Source of the DNA: Dermacoccus abyssi
GTDB taxonomy: Bacteria; Actinomycetota; Actinomycetes; Actinomycetales; Dermatophilaceae
NCBI RefSeq assembly: GCF_003515945.1
Contig: NZ_QWLM01000022.1
Span: 1 to 44,209, forward strand
Direction of reading: 5' to 3'
DNA length: 44,209 nt
The notes below the pieces were generated by a model. That model saw only the letters and a list, made by a program, of their open reading frames with translations, did not search any database and was not told the DNA's origin. Of this stretch, positions 1 to 8,564 are shown one piece after another. A program made the translations under genes and the position numbers. Each line of letters opens with the position of its first letter. Position 1 is the first letter of the stretch.

Positions 1-66
1 AACTGGAAGCAGGCCCTCGCCCAGCTCGCCGCGGCCTACCCCGACCGGATCAACCCCTACCTGTGA
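1..66 (+). CDS. C-terminal end of an IS256 (Mutator)-type transposase, partial
   Basis: The window opens inside a reading frame whose last 21 residues end ...AYPDRINPYL and stop at TGA 64-66. The pattern NWxxALxQLAxxYPDRI resembles the extreme C-terminus of IS256/Mutator-family DDE transposases (W..AL.Q.A..F..R). The next bases hold CTTACACAG and TTGACACGCC, which look like an IS256-family right inverted repeat (TTACACA-N-GGAC type). Both clues agree, but only 21 residues are visible and no catalytic residue is included. It could instead be the end of an unrelated protein. Confidence 0.55.
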   Translation, partial: NWKQALAQLAAAYPDRINPYL

Positions 67-99
67 CCACCCCGCTTACACAGACAAGTTGACACGCCC
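1..99 (+). mobile_element. Right end of an IS256-family insertion sequence
   Basis: After the partial transposase stop, positions 75-98 read CTTACACAG..TTGACACGCC, the layout of IS256-family terminal repeats (TTACACA a few bases after the transposase, then a GAC-containing outer end). The exact boundary, about 99, is an estimate. The left end and target duplication lie outside the window. The element abuts an N-terminally incomplete gene, as expected for an insertion into it. Confidence 0.5.
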
Positions 100-635
100 G
101 CGTCGACTTCGCGTCGCCGACAGTGCCTGCGGCTTCACCTCAGGGCGAGACAGTCAACCAGGTGGCTGTTCCGACCTACACGCCCGAAGAGGCTGCTGCT
201 CAAGCCTGGACCACACAGATCTTCACGAAGCCGGGCGTGGACATCCGGCCCGTCGGCAACACGACTCTGACTGGTCTGCCGACCTACTTCCGTGCCGCCT
301 TCGGAGCTGAAGGGCTCGCACCGGGGGAGAGCGTCACGACGACGGTCCTCGGTCACACGGTGACCATCCGTCCTGCCAGCGCCCTCTACACGTACCACTA
401 CGGCGACGGAACGAATCACGGACCCACCCCCGACCCCGGCGGTGTCTACCCCTCAGGCGGGGTGACGCACACCTACGCTCGCAAAGGCGCCGTCAACACG
501 CGCATCGATGTCACACTGACCGGCGAGTTCAGGATTGGCGGGGGAGCGTGGCAACCCATTCCCGGTTCGACGACGGTGGCGGGAACACCAGAACAACTCA
601 CCGTCGCCATTCTTCAGTCCCGTCTACACCACTGA
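93..635 (+). pseudogene. PKD-domain-type exported protein remnant, N-terminus missing
   Basis: An open frame runs from just after TGA 90-92 to TGA 633-635. The first possible start is GTG 123, which would give 170 aa with no signal peptide, lipobox or convincing ribosome site. The C-terminal half is recognisable: YHYGDGT near residue 95, a GGVTHTYARKG segment typical of a PKD strand, then GEFRIGGGAWQPIPG. Actinobacterial proteins with this architecture are normally secreted or lipid-anchored and carry about 80-120 more N-terminal residues. The missing front lies exactly where an IS256-type end is seen, so I read this as a gene truncated by insertion. An intact short cytoplasmic protein from GTG 123 is the alternative. 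Confidence 0.55.
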
Positions 636-647
636 GACTTATCGCAG

Positions 648-693
648 ACGAAGGAGGGCCCGATCGGCTGTTGCCGATCGGGCCCTCCTTCGT
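648..693. terminator. Strong bidirectional terminator hairpin (21-bp perfect stem)
   Basis: Bases 648-668 pair perfectly with 673-693 around a TGTT loop. The stem begins ACGAAGGAGGGCCCG and is strongly GC rich. It lies between the PKD-type remnant (plus) and qcrB (minus), which converge here, so it can end transcripts from both sides. It is the probable 3' end of the ctaE-qcrCAB message. Confidence 0.88.
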
Positions 694-711
694 GTGGTGC
701 AGCGAACTGAC

Positions 712-2442
712 TCAGCGCTGACCCGTCTCCTCGGAGCCACCGTGCAGCTCACCGACGAACTCATCGGACTTCGCGTCCTCGAGGACCGCAGCCTCAAGCT
801 CGTCGTGGTCACCGTGGTGGTGAGCCGCTTCGAGCTCGGCAGGCGTGATGGGGGCGATGCGGTCACGGAAGTAGAAGTTGGTCCAGCGGTTGCGGCGCTT
901 CGCCTTCTTCAGCTCCTTACCCTCAAGGCCGGAGGTGTCGATGTTGCTCGGGGCCTGAGCCTCGTAGCCGACCAGACGCCAGCGGGTGAACTCGTCGAGC
1001 TCCTCGTGGGCCTCGAAGAAGCGACCCTCGGGGGTGCGCACGATGCGACCCGACTCACGGCCGTGCAGCACGAGGTCCCGGTCGTGACGCTGCAGGCTGA
1101 GGCAGATGCGCTTCGTCACCCAGAAGGCGATGATCGGGCCGAAGATCACGAGGAAGCGGAACAAGTACGTGATGTCGTTGATCGACATGTGCAGCTTGAT
1201 CGCCATGATGTCGTTACCGGCCGCGAACATGAGCACCGCGTAGAACACCGCGAAGCCCACACCGATGGCGGTACGCGTCGGAGCGTTGCGCGGACGGTCG
1301 AGCACGTGGTGCTCGCGCTTGTCGCCGGTGACCCAGTTCTCGATCCACGGGTAGATCGCGATCATGCCGAAGAAGATCGGCAGCAGGGCGATCGAGCCCG
1401 GGAAGATGTTCATGCTCCAGGTGTGGCCGAGAAAGACGAACTCGAGGAACCCGGGCAGCAGTCGCAGCGCACCGTCGGCGAAGCCCATGTACCAGTCAGG
1501 CTGCGAACCGGCGGTCACCTGCGTCGGCTCGTACGGACCGTACGCCCAGATGGCGTTGATGCCGACGAGGCTCGAGATGAGAGCCGTGATGCCGAAGACG
1601 ATGAAGAAGAAGCCGCCGGCCTTGGCCATGTACACCGGCATGAGCGGGAAGCCCACGACGTTCTTGTCCGTGCGACCCGGGCCGGGGTACTGCGTGTGCT
1701 TGTGCACGACGAGCAGGATGAGGTGAGCCGCGAGCAGCGCCACCATGATGGCCGGGATGAGCAGGATGTGCAGCGAGTAGAAGCGGGGGATGATCATCTC
1801 GCCGGGGAAACCGCCGCCGAACAGGCCGTACGAGATGTACGTACCGACGATCGGCGTGGAGAGGATGAAGCCCTGCATCGCTCGGATACCCGTACCGGAC
1901 AGGAGGTCGTCCGGGAGGGAGTAGCCCATGAAGCCCTCGATGATGGCCAGCATGAACAGCAGGGTTCCGATGACCCAGTTGATCTCACGCGGCTTGCGGA
2001 AAGCACCCGTGAAGAACACGCGGAACATGTGCATCATGATCGACACGACGAACAGGAGAGCTGCCCAGTGGTGGAGCTGACGGATCAGCAGACCACCGCG
2101 GATGTCGAACGAGATGTCGAGGGTCGAGGCGTAGGCCTCGGACATCTGGATGCCCTGCAGCGGCACGTACGAGCCGTTGTAGGTGGTGTGGCCCATCGAC
2201 GGCACGAACCAGAAGGTGAGGAACGTACCGGTGATGAGCAGGATGATGAAGGAGTACAGCGCGACCTCACCGAGCATGAAGCTCCAGTGATCCGGGAAGA
2301 CCTTCTTCATGAGGAAGCGCACGCCCTTGGCGGCGCCGCTGCGCTCGTCGATCCAGTTCGACACACCCGCCAGGCCGCCCTTGGGGTCCTGACGCTGCGT
2401 CGTCGGAGCGTGCGAGTCGCGCGCGGAAGCAGCGGTGCTCAC
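712..2442 (-). CDS. qcrB: Cytochrome bc1 complex cytochrome b subunit
   Basis: QcrB carries the quinol sites and both b hemes of the menaquinol:cytochrome c reductase in the plasma membrane. The 576-aa product has the expected multi-helix pattern. Candidate heme ligands are His124/125 (QLHHW) and His138 in helix B, and His225 (SLHILL) and His240 in helix D. The 15-residue spacing in helix D is the b6f-like arrangement seen in actinobacteria. PDWY at 315-318 is the actinobacterial form of the PEWY Qo-site motif. The last ~130 residues form a charged cytoplasmic tail, also typical of actinobacteria. The GTG start overlaps the qcrA stop by 4 bases (GTGA), implying translational coupling. Last gene of the ctaE-qcrCAB operon, ended by the hairpin at 648-693. 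Confidence 0.97.
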   Translation of the reverse strand: MSTAASARDSHAPTTQRQDPKGGLAGVSNWIDERSGAAKGVRFLMKKVFPDHWSFMLGEVALYSFIILLITGTFLTFWFVPSMGHTTYNGSYVPLQGIQMSEAYASTLDISFDIRGGLLIRQLHHWAALLFVVSIMMHMFRVFFTGAFRKPREINWVIGTLLFMLAIIEGFMGYSLPDDLLSGTGIRAMQGFILSTPIVGTYISYGLFGGGFPGEMIIPRFYSLHILLIPAIMVALLAAHLILLVVHKHTQYPGPGRTDKNVVGFPLMPVYMAKAGGFFFIVFGITALISSLVGINAIWAYGPYEPTQVTAGSQPDWYMGFADGALRLLPGFLEFVFLGHTWSMNIFPGSIALLPIFFGMIAIYPWIENWVTGDKREHHVLDRPRNAPTRTAIGVGFAVFYAVLMFAAGNDIMAIKLHMSINDITYLFRFLVIFGPIIAFWVTKRICLSLQRHDRDLVLHGRESGRIVRTPEGRFFEAHEELDEFTRWRLVGYEAQAPSNIDTSGLEGKELKKAKRRNRWTNFYFRDRIAPITPAELEAAHHHGDHDELEAAVLEDAKSDEFVGELHGGSEETGQR

Positions 2443-3599
2443 GACTTGAGTTCCTTCCCGTTGTCTTCCCAGAAACTCGGTCCGACCGGGCGCTTGAAGC
2501 CCTGGTCAGCCACGAGGTAGCCCTCGTCGTCGACGGAGATCTTCAGCTGCGGCAGCGGGCGCTTGGCCGGGCCGAAGATGACCTTGCAGTCGTCCGTCAT
2601 GTCGAACGTGGACTGGTGGCAGGGGCAGAGCAGGTGGTGCGTCTGCTGCTCGTAGAGGCCCACCGGGCAACCCACGTGCGTGCAGATCTTGGAGTAGGCG
2701 ACGATGCCGTCGACACCCCACTGACGCTGACGCTCCGACTTGATCTTGGCCTCGTCGAGACGGACGAGGAGCACGGAGGCCTTCGCCTTCTCGTTGAGGG
2801 GGTGCTCGGTGTCGTTGACACCCTCGGGCAGGACGTGGAAGACCGAGCCCAGCGTCACGTCGGACGCGCGGATGGCGGTGCCTTCCGGGTCACGCATGAG
2901 ACGACGGCCGCGCCCGTTGATCTTCGTGTCCCACATCGTCTTGACGAGGTCGAGCTTCGGCATCGGACCCAGGCCACCGAGGAGGGGGAGGGCGACCGGC
3001 ACGGCGAACAGGCCGAGCGCGCCACCGAGCGTCCACTTCAGGAGCGGGCGACGCTTGAGCTGAGCAGCCTCGGCGCCACCGGTCATGATGTTGGCGGCGG
3101 CTTCCCAGGCCTCGTCGTCCGACTTCAGCTCGTGACGCTCTTCGATGACCTCTTCGTCCGGCATGAGCGTCTTCGCCCAGTGGACGGCACCGAGGCCGAT
3201 ACCGAGCAGCGACAGCGCCAGCGTGAAGCCGAGAACGAAGTGAAGCGCCTTGGTCGGGCCGACGAACGGGATCGTCATGACCGAGTTCTTGTCGATCGCG
3301 AAGTAGGCCACGACGAACAGCACCGTGGCGAGCATCGACATGATGAACAGGGTTGCGACCTGACGCTCGGACCGCTTGGCAGCAGCCGGGTCCTCGTCAC
3401 CGAGACGGTGGACGTGCGGCGGGAGGCCGGGGTTCTCGAAGCGGTCGGGAAGTGCGCCCGTGCCTTCGATGTGCCCGTCGTTCAGGCTGACCGGAGCGTA
3501 GTCCGACGAGCCCTCACCCGGGTGCGCCGAAGCGCCGGATTCATTCATGTTCTTGCGATTCCTGTCTGACGAGTCAGATCCGAAACGGGGAAACTTCAT
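2439..3599 (-). CDS. qcrA: Cytochrome bc1 complex Rieske iron-sulfur subunit
   Basis: QcrA passes electrons from quinol to cytochrome c1/cc through a [2Fe-2S] Rieske cluster. The 386-aa protein has three predicted N-terminal membrane helices (about 82-102, 117-140, 188-210), the actinobacterial layout instead of the single helix of other Rieske proteins. The cluster domain follows: box I CTHVGC (Cys306, His308, Cys311) and box II CPCH (Cys325, Cys327, His328), with Cys311 and Cys327 as the expected disulfide. The ATG at 3599 shares one base with the qcrC stop (TGATG), so re-initiation is likely. A second in-frame ATG at residue 18 is an alternative start. Confidence 0.97.
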   Translation of the reverse strand: MKFPRFGSDSSDRNRKNMNESGASAHPGEGSSDYAPVSLNDGHIEGTGALPDRFENPGLPPHVHRLGDEDPAAAKRSERQVATLFIMSMLATVLFVVAYFAIDKNSVMTIPFVGPTKALHFVLGFTLALSLLGIGLGAVHWAKTLMPDEEVIEERHELKSDDEAWEAAANIMTGGAEAAQLKRRPLLKWTLGGALGLFAVPVALPLLGGLGPMPKLDLVKTMWDTKINGRGRRLMRDPEGTAIRASDVTLGSVFHVLPEGVNDTEHPLNEKAKASVLLVRLDEAKIKSERQRQWGVDGIVAYSKICTHVGCPVGLYEQQTHHLLCPCHQSTFDMTDDCKVIFGPAKRPLPQLKISVDDEGYLVADQGFKRPVGPSFWEDNGKELKS

Positions 3600-4378
3600 C
3601 AGGCCGCCTTACGTCCGAGCCACACGGCCACACCGATGCACAGGCCGATACCGAACGTCCAGGCGAACATGCCCTCCGTCACCGGGCCGAGAGCACCGAG
3701 GTTGTGACCGCCCTCAGCAGGGTCGTTCTCGACGTGCTTGAGGTAGGTGATGATGTCCTTCTTGTCCTGCGGCGAGAGGTTGGTGTCGTTGAACACCGGC
3801 ATCGACTGCGGGCCCGTGACCATGGCCTCGTAGATGTGCTTGCCGCTGACCGACATCAGGGTCGGGGCGTACTTGCCTCGCGTCAGGGCGCCGCCCTGGC
3901 CGGAGGCGTTGTGGCACATGGCGCAGTTGACGCGGAAGAGCTCGCCACCCTTGGCAGCGTTGCCGTTCGGGGTCGTGTACTCCTTCTCCGGAACGCTCGG
4001 GCCGGGGCCCAGGCTCTGGACGTAGGCAGCCATCTGCGCGATCTGCTCGTCCGAGAACTGGACGTTGTTGCGCTGGGCCTGCGTGTTCGGAGCCGCGAGC
4101 GGCATGCGGCCGGTGCCGACCTGGAAGTCGACCGACGCAGCGCCGACGCCGACGAGCGACGGGCCGGAGGTGGTGCCGGTGGCGTTGGTGCCGTGGCAGG
4201 TGGAGCAGTTCGAGAGGAACAGCTGCTTACCGGCCTTGACGTCCTCGGCGCTGGCGCCGGCAGCCTTGGCGGTCTTGGGCGCGAACGCGGCGTAGAGGCC
4301 ACCGGTCACCACGAGGGCGAGAAGCAGCACGACGAACAGGGCAGCCGGGTGTCGGCGGCGGGCGGCGAGAGTGCTCAC
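3599..4378 (-). CDS. qcrC: Cytochrome bc1 complex diheme cytochrome c subunit
   Basis: QcrC is the diheme cytochrome cc that replaces soluble cytochrome c in actinobacteria and hands electrons directly to the aa3 oxidase. The 259-aa product has an N-terminal membrane segment (about 12-32), two c-type heme sites (CSTCH 58-62 and CAMCH 152-156) and a C-terminal anchor (about 236-254). Met92 (GRMPL) and Met193 (SMPVF) are plausible axial ligands. GTG start. It lies 52 bases after ctaE in the same orientation and overlaps qcrA by one base, supporting co-expression of the III2-IV2 supercomplex genes. Confidence 0.96.
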   Translation of the reverse strand: MSTLAARRRHPAALFVVLLLALVVTGGLYAAFAPKTAKAAGASAEDVKAGKQLFLSNCSTCHGTNATGTTSGPSLVGVGAASVDFQVGTGRMPLAAPNTQAQRNNVQFSDEQIAQMAAYVQSLGPGPSVPEKEYTTPNGNAAKGGELFRVNCAMCHNASGQGGALTRGKYAPTLMSVSGKHIYEAMVTGPQSMPVFNDTNLSPQDKKDIITYLKHVENDPAEGGHNLGALGPVTEGMFAWTFGIGLCIGVAVWLGRKAA

Positions 4379-4430
4379 GAGAACATCCTGTCGACGGTCG
4401 GGGAAATGATGCGGCGCGGTTCGTGGCGCA

Positions 4431-5084
4431 TTACTTCAGGAGGTAGATGGTGGCGAACAGTGCGATCCAGACGACATCGACGAAGTGCCAGTAGTAGGAC
4501 GTGACGATGGCGCCCGTGGCCTGGTGGTGGCTGTAGTTCTTCGACGTGAAGGTACGGCCGATGATCAACAGGAAGGCCAGGAGACCCAGGGTCACGTGGA
4601 TGCCGTGGAAGCCGGTGGTGATGTAGAACATCGAACCGTAGGCGTCACTGTCGAGCGAGATGCCCGCCTCGTGGAGCTCGGAGTACTCCAGCACCTGGCC
4701 GGACACGAAGATCGCGCCGAACAGGTAGGTGAGGGAGTACCACTCGCGCATGCCCCACTTGCCGACCTCGAGAAGCTTGCCCGTGCGGTGCGGGATGCCG
4801 TGCTCGGCCTTGAACACGCCGAGCTGACACCACACGGACGAGATCACGAGGACCGTCGTGTTGATGGCCGCGAACGTGACATTGAGGTGATGCGTGCGGT
4901 CATGCCACAGGTCACCTGCCACGGAGCGGATCGTGAAGTACATCGCGAACAAGCCGGCAAAGAACATGAGTTCGCTTCCGAGCCACACCATCGTGCCAAC
5001 GGCAGTCAGGTTGGGTCGGGTCGCCGGTCCGTGCCCGGCGGGGATGCCGTGTTCGCTCGTCTGAGCTGTAGTTGCGGTCGCCAC
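4431..5084 (-). CDS. ctaE: Cytochrome c oxidase subunit III
   Basis: Subunit III of the aa3-type terminal oxidase. From GTG 5084 the product is 217 aa, beginning [13 protein letters not shown], with about five hydrophobic helices. Family features include [25 protein letters not shown] and the C-terminal [14 protein letters not shown]. Actinobacterial CtaE is about 200 aa and lacks the two N-terminal helices of mitochondrial COX3, matching this start. A longer in-frame extension to 5315 looks non-coding. A CATAAT -10-like element (5091-5096 on this strand) ends 6 nt before the GTG, so the message is probably leaderless. First gene of the ctaE-qcrCAB operon. Confidence 0.95.
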   Translation of the reverse strand: MATATTAQTSEHGIPAGHGPATRPNLTAVGTMVWLGSELMFFAGLFAMYFTIRSVAGDLWHDRTHHLNVTFAAINTTVLVISSVWCQLGVFKAEHGIPHRTGKLLEVGKWGMREWYSLTYLFGAIFVSGQVLEYSELHEAGISLDSDAYGSMFYITTGFHGIHVTLGLLAFLLIIGRTFTSKNYSHHQATGAIVTSYYWHFVDVVWIALFATIYLLK

Positions 5085-5300
5085 CCGGACATTATGTCCT
5101 GCCCATTCCCCGATCGCGCACGCGGCCCCCCGAAGAGACACACTTTTGTTACTTCCGTTGTGAGAGCACTGGGTTTCGCACGGGTTCGAGCTGTGGGTGT
5201 GATGCGCGTCGTTCCGCGCATCGGGAGGCGGCACAGGGTGAGTCGGCGGCGGGCCTAGAGTTGGGGAGAACCCGTCGTCCGACACCAGCGAGGTATCGCA
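5085..5300. promoter_or_regulatory. Divergent promoter region ctaE / trpD with a palindrome at the ctaE start
   Basis: This 216-bp stretch separates ctaE (minus) from trpD (plus). At 5087-5099 is a 13-bp palindrome, GGACATTATGTCC, with 6-bp arms. It overlaps the CATAAT -10-like element of ctaE and ends 2 bases before its GTG. That places it where a repressor or activator would control the whole oxidase/bc1 operon, but no cognate regulator is recognised here. On the trpD side a TAGAGT element lies at 5255-5260. No RNA gene or small ORF of note is seen. Confidence 0.5.
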
Positions 5301-6356
5301 ATGCAGTGGCCGCAACTCGTCTCACACCTCGTGCGAGGTGAGGACCTCAGCTATGAGCAGGCTCGTGCGGCCATGGACGCGATCATGTCCGGGGAGGTCT
5401 CGCCCGTCCGGATGGCTGCGTTCCTCGTGGCTCTTCACTCCAAGGGCGAGACCGTGCAGGAGCTTCAGGGCCTCGCGGACGTCATGGTCGAACACGCGCG
5501 CGCTCTCGAGGTGCCGGGCCCGACGCTCGACATCGTCGGCACCGGTGGCGACATGGCACACACGGTGAACATCTCGACGATGGCGTCCCTCGTCTGTGCC
5601 GGCGCCGGGGTGCGAGTGGCCAAGCACGGCAACCGGGCGAGTTCCAGCTCGACGGGCACCGCGGACGTCCTGGAGGCTCTCGGCGTCGATCTCACGACGG
5701 AGCCCGAGCGTCTGCAGGCCGAAGCGCTCGAGGCCCCCATGACCTTCCTCTTTGCGCAGCTTTTCCACCCCGCCATGCGTCACGCGGCGACGACGCGCCG
5801 TGAACTCGCCGTTCCGACGGCCTTCAACTTCCTGGGTCCGCTGACCAACCCTGCGCGCCCTGCCGTGGCCGCGGTCGGGTGCGCGAACAAGGCGATGGCC
5901 CCGGTCATGGCGGGCGTGTTCGCCGAGCGAGGCACGGATGCGGCCGTGTTCCGCGGTGACGACGGACTCGACGAGCTCACCTTGGCCGCGACCTCGACGG
6001 TGTGGTGGGTGTTCGACGGCGCGGTGGAGGAGCACGTGCTCGGCCCGCAGGACGTCGGTCTCGAAACGGCACCGCTGGAAGCCTTGCGAGGTGGCCAGGC
6101 GGACGAGAACGCCGAGGTCGTGCGCCGTCTGCTGGCCGGCGATCACGGTCCGGTGCGTGACGCCGTCCTGTTCAACGCGGGGCTCGCGTTGGCCCTGACG
6201 GAGCAGCAGGCGAGCGGTGAGCGCTTCGGTGGACGTGGCGATCTGGCCGAGGCGGTGCGAGCCGGCGTCGCCCGGGGCGCAGAGGCCATCGACTCCGGTG
6301 CTGCTGCCCGAGTTCTCGACGGTTGGGTCGAACGTTCCCGCTCGGCGTCGCGCTGA
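5301..6356 (+). CDS. trpD: Anthranilate phosphoribosyltransferase
   Basis: TrpD joins anthranilate to PRPP, the second step from chorismate to tryptophan. The 351-aa protein is full length. The PRPP-binding loop GTGGD is at 80-84, followed by the NISTMAS segment, the anthranilate/phosphate-contacting KHGNR at 108-112, [13 protein letters not shown], and [12 protein letters not shown] start with a weak AGCGAGG upstream. No other trp genes adjoin. Stand-alone trpD divergent from ctaE is the arrangement also found in mycobacteria (Rv2192c/Rv2193). An Lrp-type small protein gene follows after 19 bases. Confidence 0.96.
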   Translation: MQWPQLVSHLVRGEDLSYEQARAAMDAIMSGEVSPVRMAAFLVALHSKGETVQELQGLADVMVEHARALEVPGPTLDIVGTGGDMAHTVNISTMASLVCAGAGVRVAKHGNRASSSSTGTADVLEALGVDLTTEPERLQAEALEAPMTFLFAQLFHPAMRHAATTRRELAVPTAFNFLGPLTNPARPAVAAVGCANKAMAPVMAGVFAERGTDAAVFRGDDGLDELTLAATSTVWWVFDGAVEEHVLGPQDVGLETAPLEALRGGQADENAEVVRRLLAGDHGPVRDAVLFNAGLALALTEQQASGERFGGRGDLAEAVRAGVARGAEAIDSGAAARVLDGWVERSRSASR

Positions 6357-6375
6357 CGATGGCTACGGTGTACCC

Positions 6376-6657
6376 GTGATCACCGCAATTGTTCTCATCG
6401 AAGCCGAGGTCTCCCGCATCCCCGAGGTGGCCGCGGAGCTCGCCGATCTCGACGGCGTCGACGAGGTCTACTCCGTGACAGGCGGCGTCGACCTCATCGC
6501 CATGGTGCGCGTTCCCTCCTACGAGGACCTCGCGCCTGTCATCTCCGATCGCATCAACAAGGTCGCCGGCGTGACGGGCACGGACACGCACCTCGCGTTC
6601 CGTACCCACTCCAAGCACGACCTGGAGGCCGGCTTCGACCTCGGCCTCGACGGCTGA
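6376..6657 (+). CDS. Lrp/AsnC-type ligand-binding (RAM) domain protein
   Basis: A 93-aa protein consisting only of the C-terminal effector-binding/oligomerisation domain of Lrp/AsnC regulators: VITAIVLIEAEVSRIPEVA, VYSVTGGVDLIAMVRV, then a C-terminal THLAFRTHSK strand. There is no HTH, so it does not bind DNA by itself in the usual way. Stand-alone RAM proteins are known and may partner full-length Lrp proteins or sense amino acids. GTG 6376 is chosen because TACGGT (6364-6369) ends 6 nt before it, giving a leaderless start. The trpD stop is only 19 bases upstream, so read-through is also possible. Confidence 0.85.
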   Translation: MITAIVLIEAEVSRIPEVAAELADLDGVDEVYSVTGGVDLIAMVRVPSYEDLAPVISDRINKVAGVTGTDTHLAFRTHSKHDLEAGFDLGLDG

Positions 6658-6663
6658 GAACCC

Positions 6664-8391
6664 TCACGAAGCGCGCTCTTCCTCCCACGCGAGTTCGCGA
6701 GCACGCTCGACGAGGGGATCGAGCCGTGACAAGGCGCCGCCGGCACCGCCCACGGGGCTGACCCACGGGAGATCCGAGTCGACCACGCGGGTTCCGGGGC
6801 GCTCGAGCCAGCGCAGCACGACGTCCGTCTCCTCCGGGAGTGTCTCGTCGGTGGGCGACACCGCTTCGGCGAAGAGGGCGAGTGACTCGATGACGGGGCG
6901 CGGGTCCTCCCCGCGATTCGCGTGTGCCGACCCCGCGAGCCGTCCGTAGCGGACGACCGCGAACTCCCAGCCTCCGCCGGCGCGTGGCCGGGCAGCGACG
7001 AAGTGGGGGTTCTCGACGAGCGGGGCGCGCCGCTGGTGACGATCGGCGCCGCGCAGCATCTCCACGAGGGCGTCGCGCGTGGCGCGGGCATCTTCGAAGC
7101 GTTCGTCCGTGGCCAGGCGAGCGAGACGTCCTTCGAGATCGGAGACGAGCGTCGAAGTGCCGGACTCGAGCTCCTGGCGCAGCGCCGTCACGATCGGCGC
7201 GTAGGCCTCCGGTGTGAGTTCGCCGAGGCAGGGGGCGTCGCATCGGTCGATCTCGGCGAGAACGCACGGGGGCGCGCCCTTGCTCGAAATCGGTTGAGTG
7301 CACTGGCGGATCCGGCGCACGTCGTGGATGGCGTCACGCGCGGCGCCGGCCGCGGTCTTCGATCGGAACGGGCCCACGTAGAGGGCCTCGTCGTCGCGTC
7401 GGGAACGGACGACGGACAAGCGGGGGAAGCGCTCGTCGGTGACCTTGAGCCATGCGGCCTTCTCGGGCCGGGCGGCGCGCCGATTGAAGCGAGGGCGGAA
7501 CTCTGCGATCAATCGGATCTCGCGCACATGAGCTTCGAGCGCGGTGGCGCAGGGGATGGGCGTGACGGTGTGCGCGAGGTCGACCATGAGGCCCATTCCG
7601 CGCCGCTTCTCAGATGCCGTGAAGTAACTCTTGACTCGACGTTTAATGTTTCCCGAGGTGCCGACGTAGAGTGGAACGCCCTGCTCGTCCTTGAAGACAT
7701 AGACGCCCGGCGCCTCGGGTAGGCCGTCGGCCATCGTCGCGCGACGGCGACGCGCAGCGGGCACCTTGGCGCCGAAGACGAGGAGATCCTCGCGGGACGT
7801 CACGCCGAGTGAGCCGGCTCGGGCGAGAAGGGCGTGCAGCACGTCGACCGTGGCTCGCGCGTCGGCGAGAGCGCGGTGATTGGGAGTCGTGTGAGCACCG
7901 AAGTGTGCGGCCAGGGTTCCGAGGCGGTGGTTGCGCACCTCGTCGCGTGGGACGAGGGCGCGAGCGAGCTTCACGGTGTCGACGACGTCGGGGGCGGGCC
8001 AGTCGATGGCGTGGCCGGCGCACGCAGCTTTGAGAAAGCCGACGTCGAATCCGGCGTTGTGGGCCACGAGAACGCTGTCATGTCCGAGGAACTCGAGGAA
8101 GGCCGGCAGAACCCCCGCGATGCGTGGGGCGTCGTACACCATGCTCGTCGTGATGCCGGTGAGGCGCTGGATCTGGACGGGGATCTCATGGCCGGGGTCG
8201 ACCAGCGTGGCGAACTCTCCCAGGATCTCGCCGCCGCGTACCTTCACGGCGCCGATCTCGGTGATGCCCTCGGCCTCGGGGCGTCCGCCCGTCGTCTCGA
8301 GATCGACCACGACGAAGGTCACGTCGACGAGAGGCGTGCCGAGGTCACTGAGCGACGTCTGCACACCCGTCTGCGCTGTCGTGATCTCCAT
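6664..8391 (-). CDS. DEDD 3'-5' exonuclease fused to a GIY-YIG/UvrC-like nuclease (Rv2191-like)
   Basis: A 575-aa two-nuclease fusion. Residues ~22-190 form a DnaQ/epsilon-type DEDDh exonuclease: Exo I Asp30/Glu32 (DLETTG), Exo II His111 to Asp116 (HNAGFDVGF), Exo III His172-Asp177 (HRALAD). Residues ~225-305 form a UvrC/Cho-type GIY-YIG nuclease: GVYVF 229-233, LYVG 241-244, Arg251. A UVR-like helix pair (DLEGRLARLATDERFEDA) follows near 425. It probably incises and trims damaged DNA, possibly in an alternative excision pathway. The Mtb counterpart is Rv2191, also near trpD. ATG 8391 is preceded by TACCGT ending 7 nt away and by a full RecA-NDp/PafBC-type promoter at 8399-8421, so it is likely leaderless and damage-inducible. 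Confidence 0.92.
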   Translation of the reverse strand: MEITTAQTGVQTSLSDLGTPLVDVTFVVVDLETTGGRPEAEGITEIGAVKVRGGEILGEFATLVDPGHEIPVQIQRLTGITTSMVYDAPRIAGVLPAFLEFLGHDSVLVAHNAGFDVGFLKAACAGHAIDWPAPDVVDTVKLARALVPRDEVRNHRLGTLAAHFGAHTTPNHRALADARATVDVLHALLARAGSLGVTSREDLLVFGAKVPAARRRRATMADGLPEAPGVYVFKDEQGVPLYVGTSGNIKRRVKSYFTASEKRRGMGLMVDLAHTVTPIPCATALEAHVREIRLIAEFRPRFNRRAARPEKAAWLKVTDERFPRLSVVRSRRDDEALYVGPFRSKTAAGAARDAIHDVRRIRQCTQPISSKGAPPCVLAEIDRCDAPCLGELTPEAYAPIVTALRQELESGTSTLVSDLEGRLARLATDERFEDARATRDALVEMLRGADRHQRRAPLVENPHFVAARPRAGGGWEFAVVRYGRLAGSAHANRGEDPRPVIESLALFAEAVSPTDETLPEETDVVLRWLERPGTRVVDSDLPWVSPVGGAGGALSRLDPLVERARELAWEEERAS

Positions 8392-8398
8392 GCTCCGC

Positions 8399-8421
8399 AC
8401 GGTAGATGCCGGCACCGACAA
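8399..8421 (-). promoter_or_regulatory. RecA-NDp/PafBC-type DNA-damage promoter of the nuclease gene
   Basis: On the minus strand the sequence reads TTGTCGGTG, eight bases, TACCGT. This matches every fixed position of the LexA-independent damage promoter known from mycobacteria (TTGTCRGTG-N8-TAnnnT), which responds to the PafBC activator. The -10 ends 7 nt before the ATG at 8391. Promoter activity and PafBC control are inferred from the motif. Confidence 0.8.
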
Positions 8422-8482
8422 CCCCTTGCTCCTCGAGGCTCGATGGCGCCGGCCATCGGATGAATTCCGCTGAATAGCGGGG

Positions 8483-8505
8483 TTGTCGGTACCCGCACCT
8501 ACCGT
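8483..8505 (+). promoter_or_regulatory. RecA-NDp/PafBC-type DNA-damage promoter of the Cys-rich gene
   Basis: TTGTCGGTA (8483-8491), eight bases, TACCGT (8500-8505). It differs from the consensus only in the last base of the -35 block. It faces away from an almost identical promoter at 8399-8421, so the 12-bp sequence GGGGTTGTCGGT appears as a perfect inverted repeat (8414-8425 / 8479-8490). Transcription would start near 8512, about 50 nt before the ATG at 8565. Confidence 0.75.
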
Positions 8506-8564
8506 CGTCGTCACAAGCCGATCGCATGGGCGAACGGCCGCGAGAACCAACCGAAGGGGGCATC

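Noticed and set aside
535-2520. 661-codon open frame on the plus strand opposite qcrB
   Set aside because: Its protein is a low-information Arg/Asp/Glu/Val/His-rich string created by GC-rich codon bias opposite a clearly conserved membrane protein gene.
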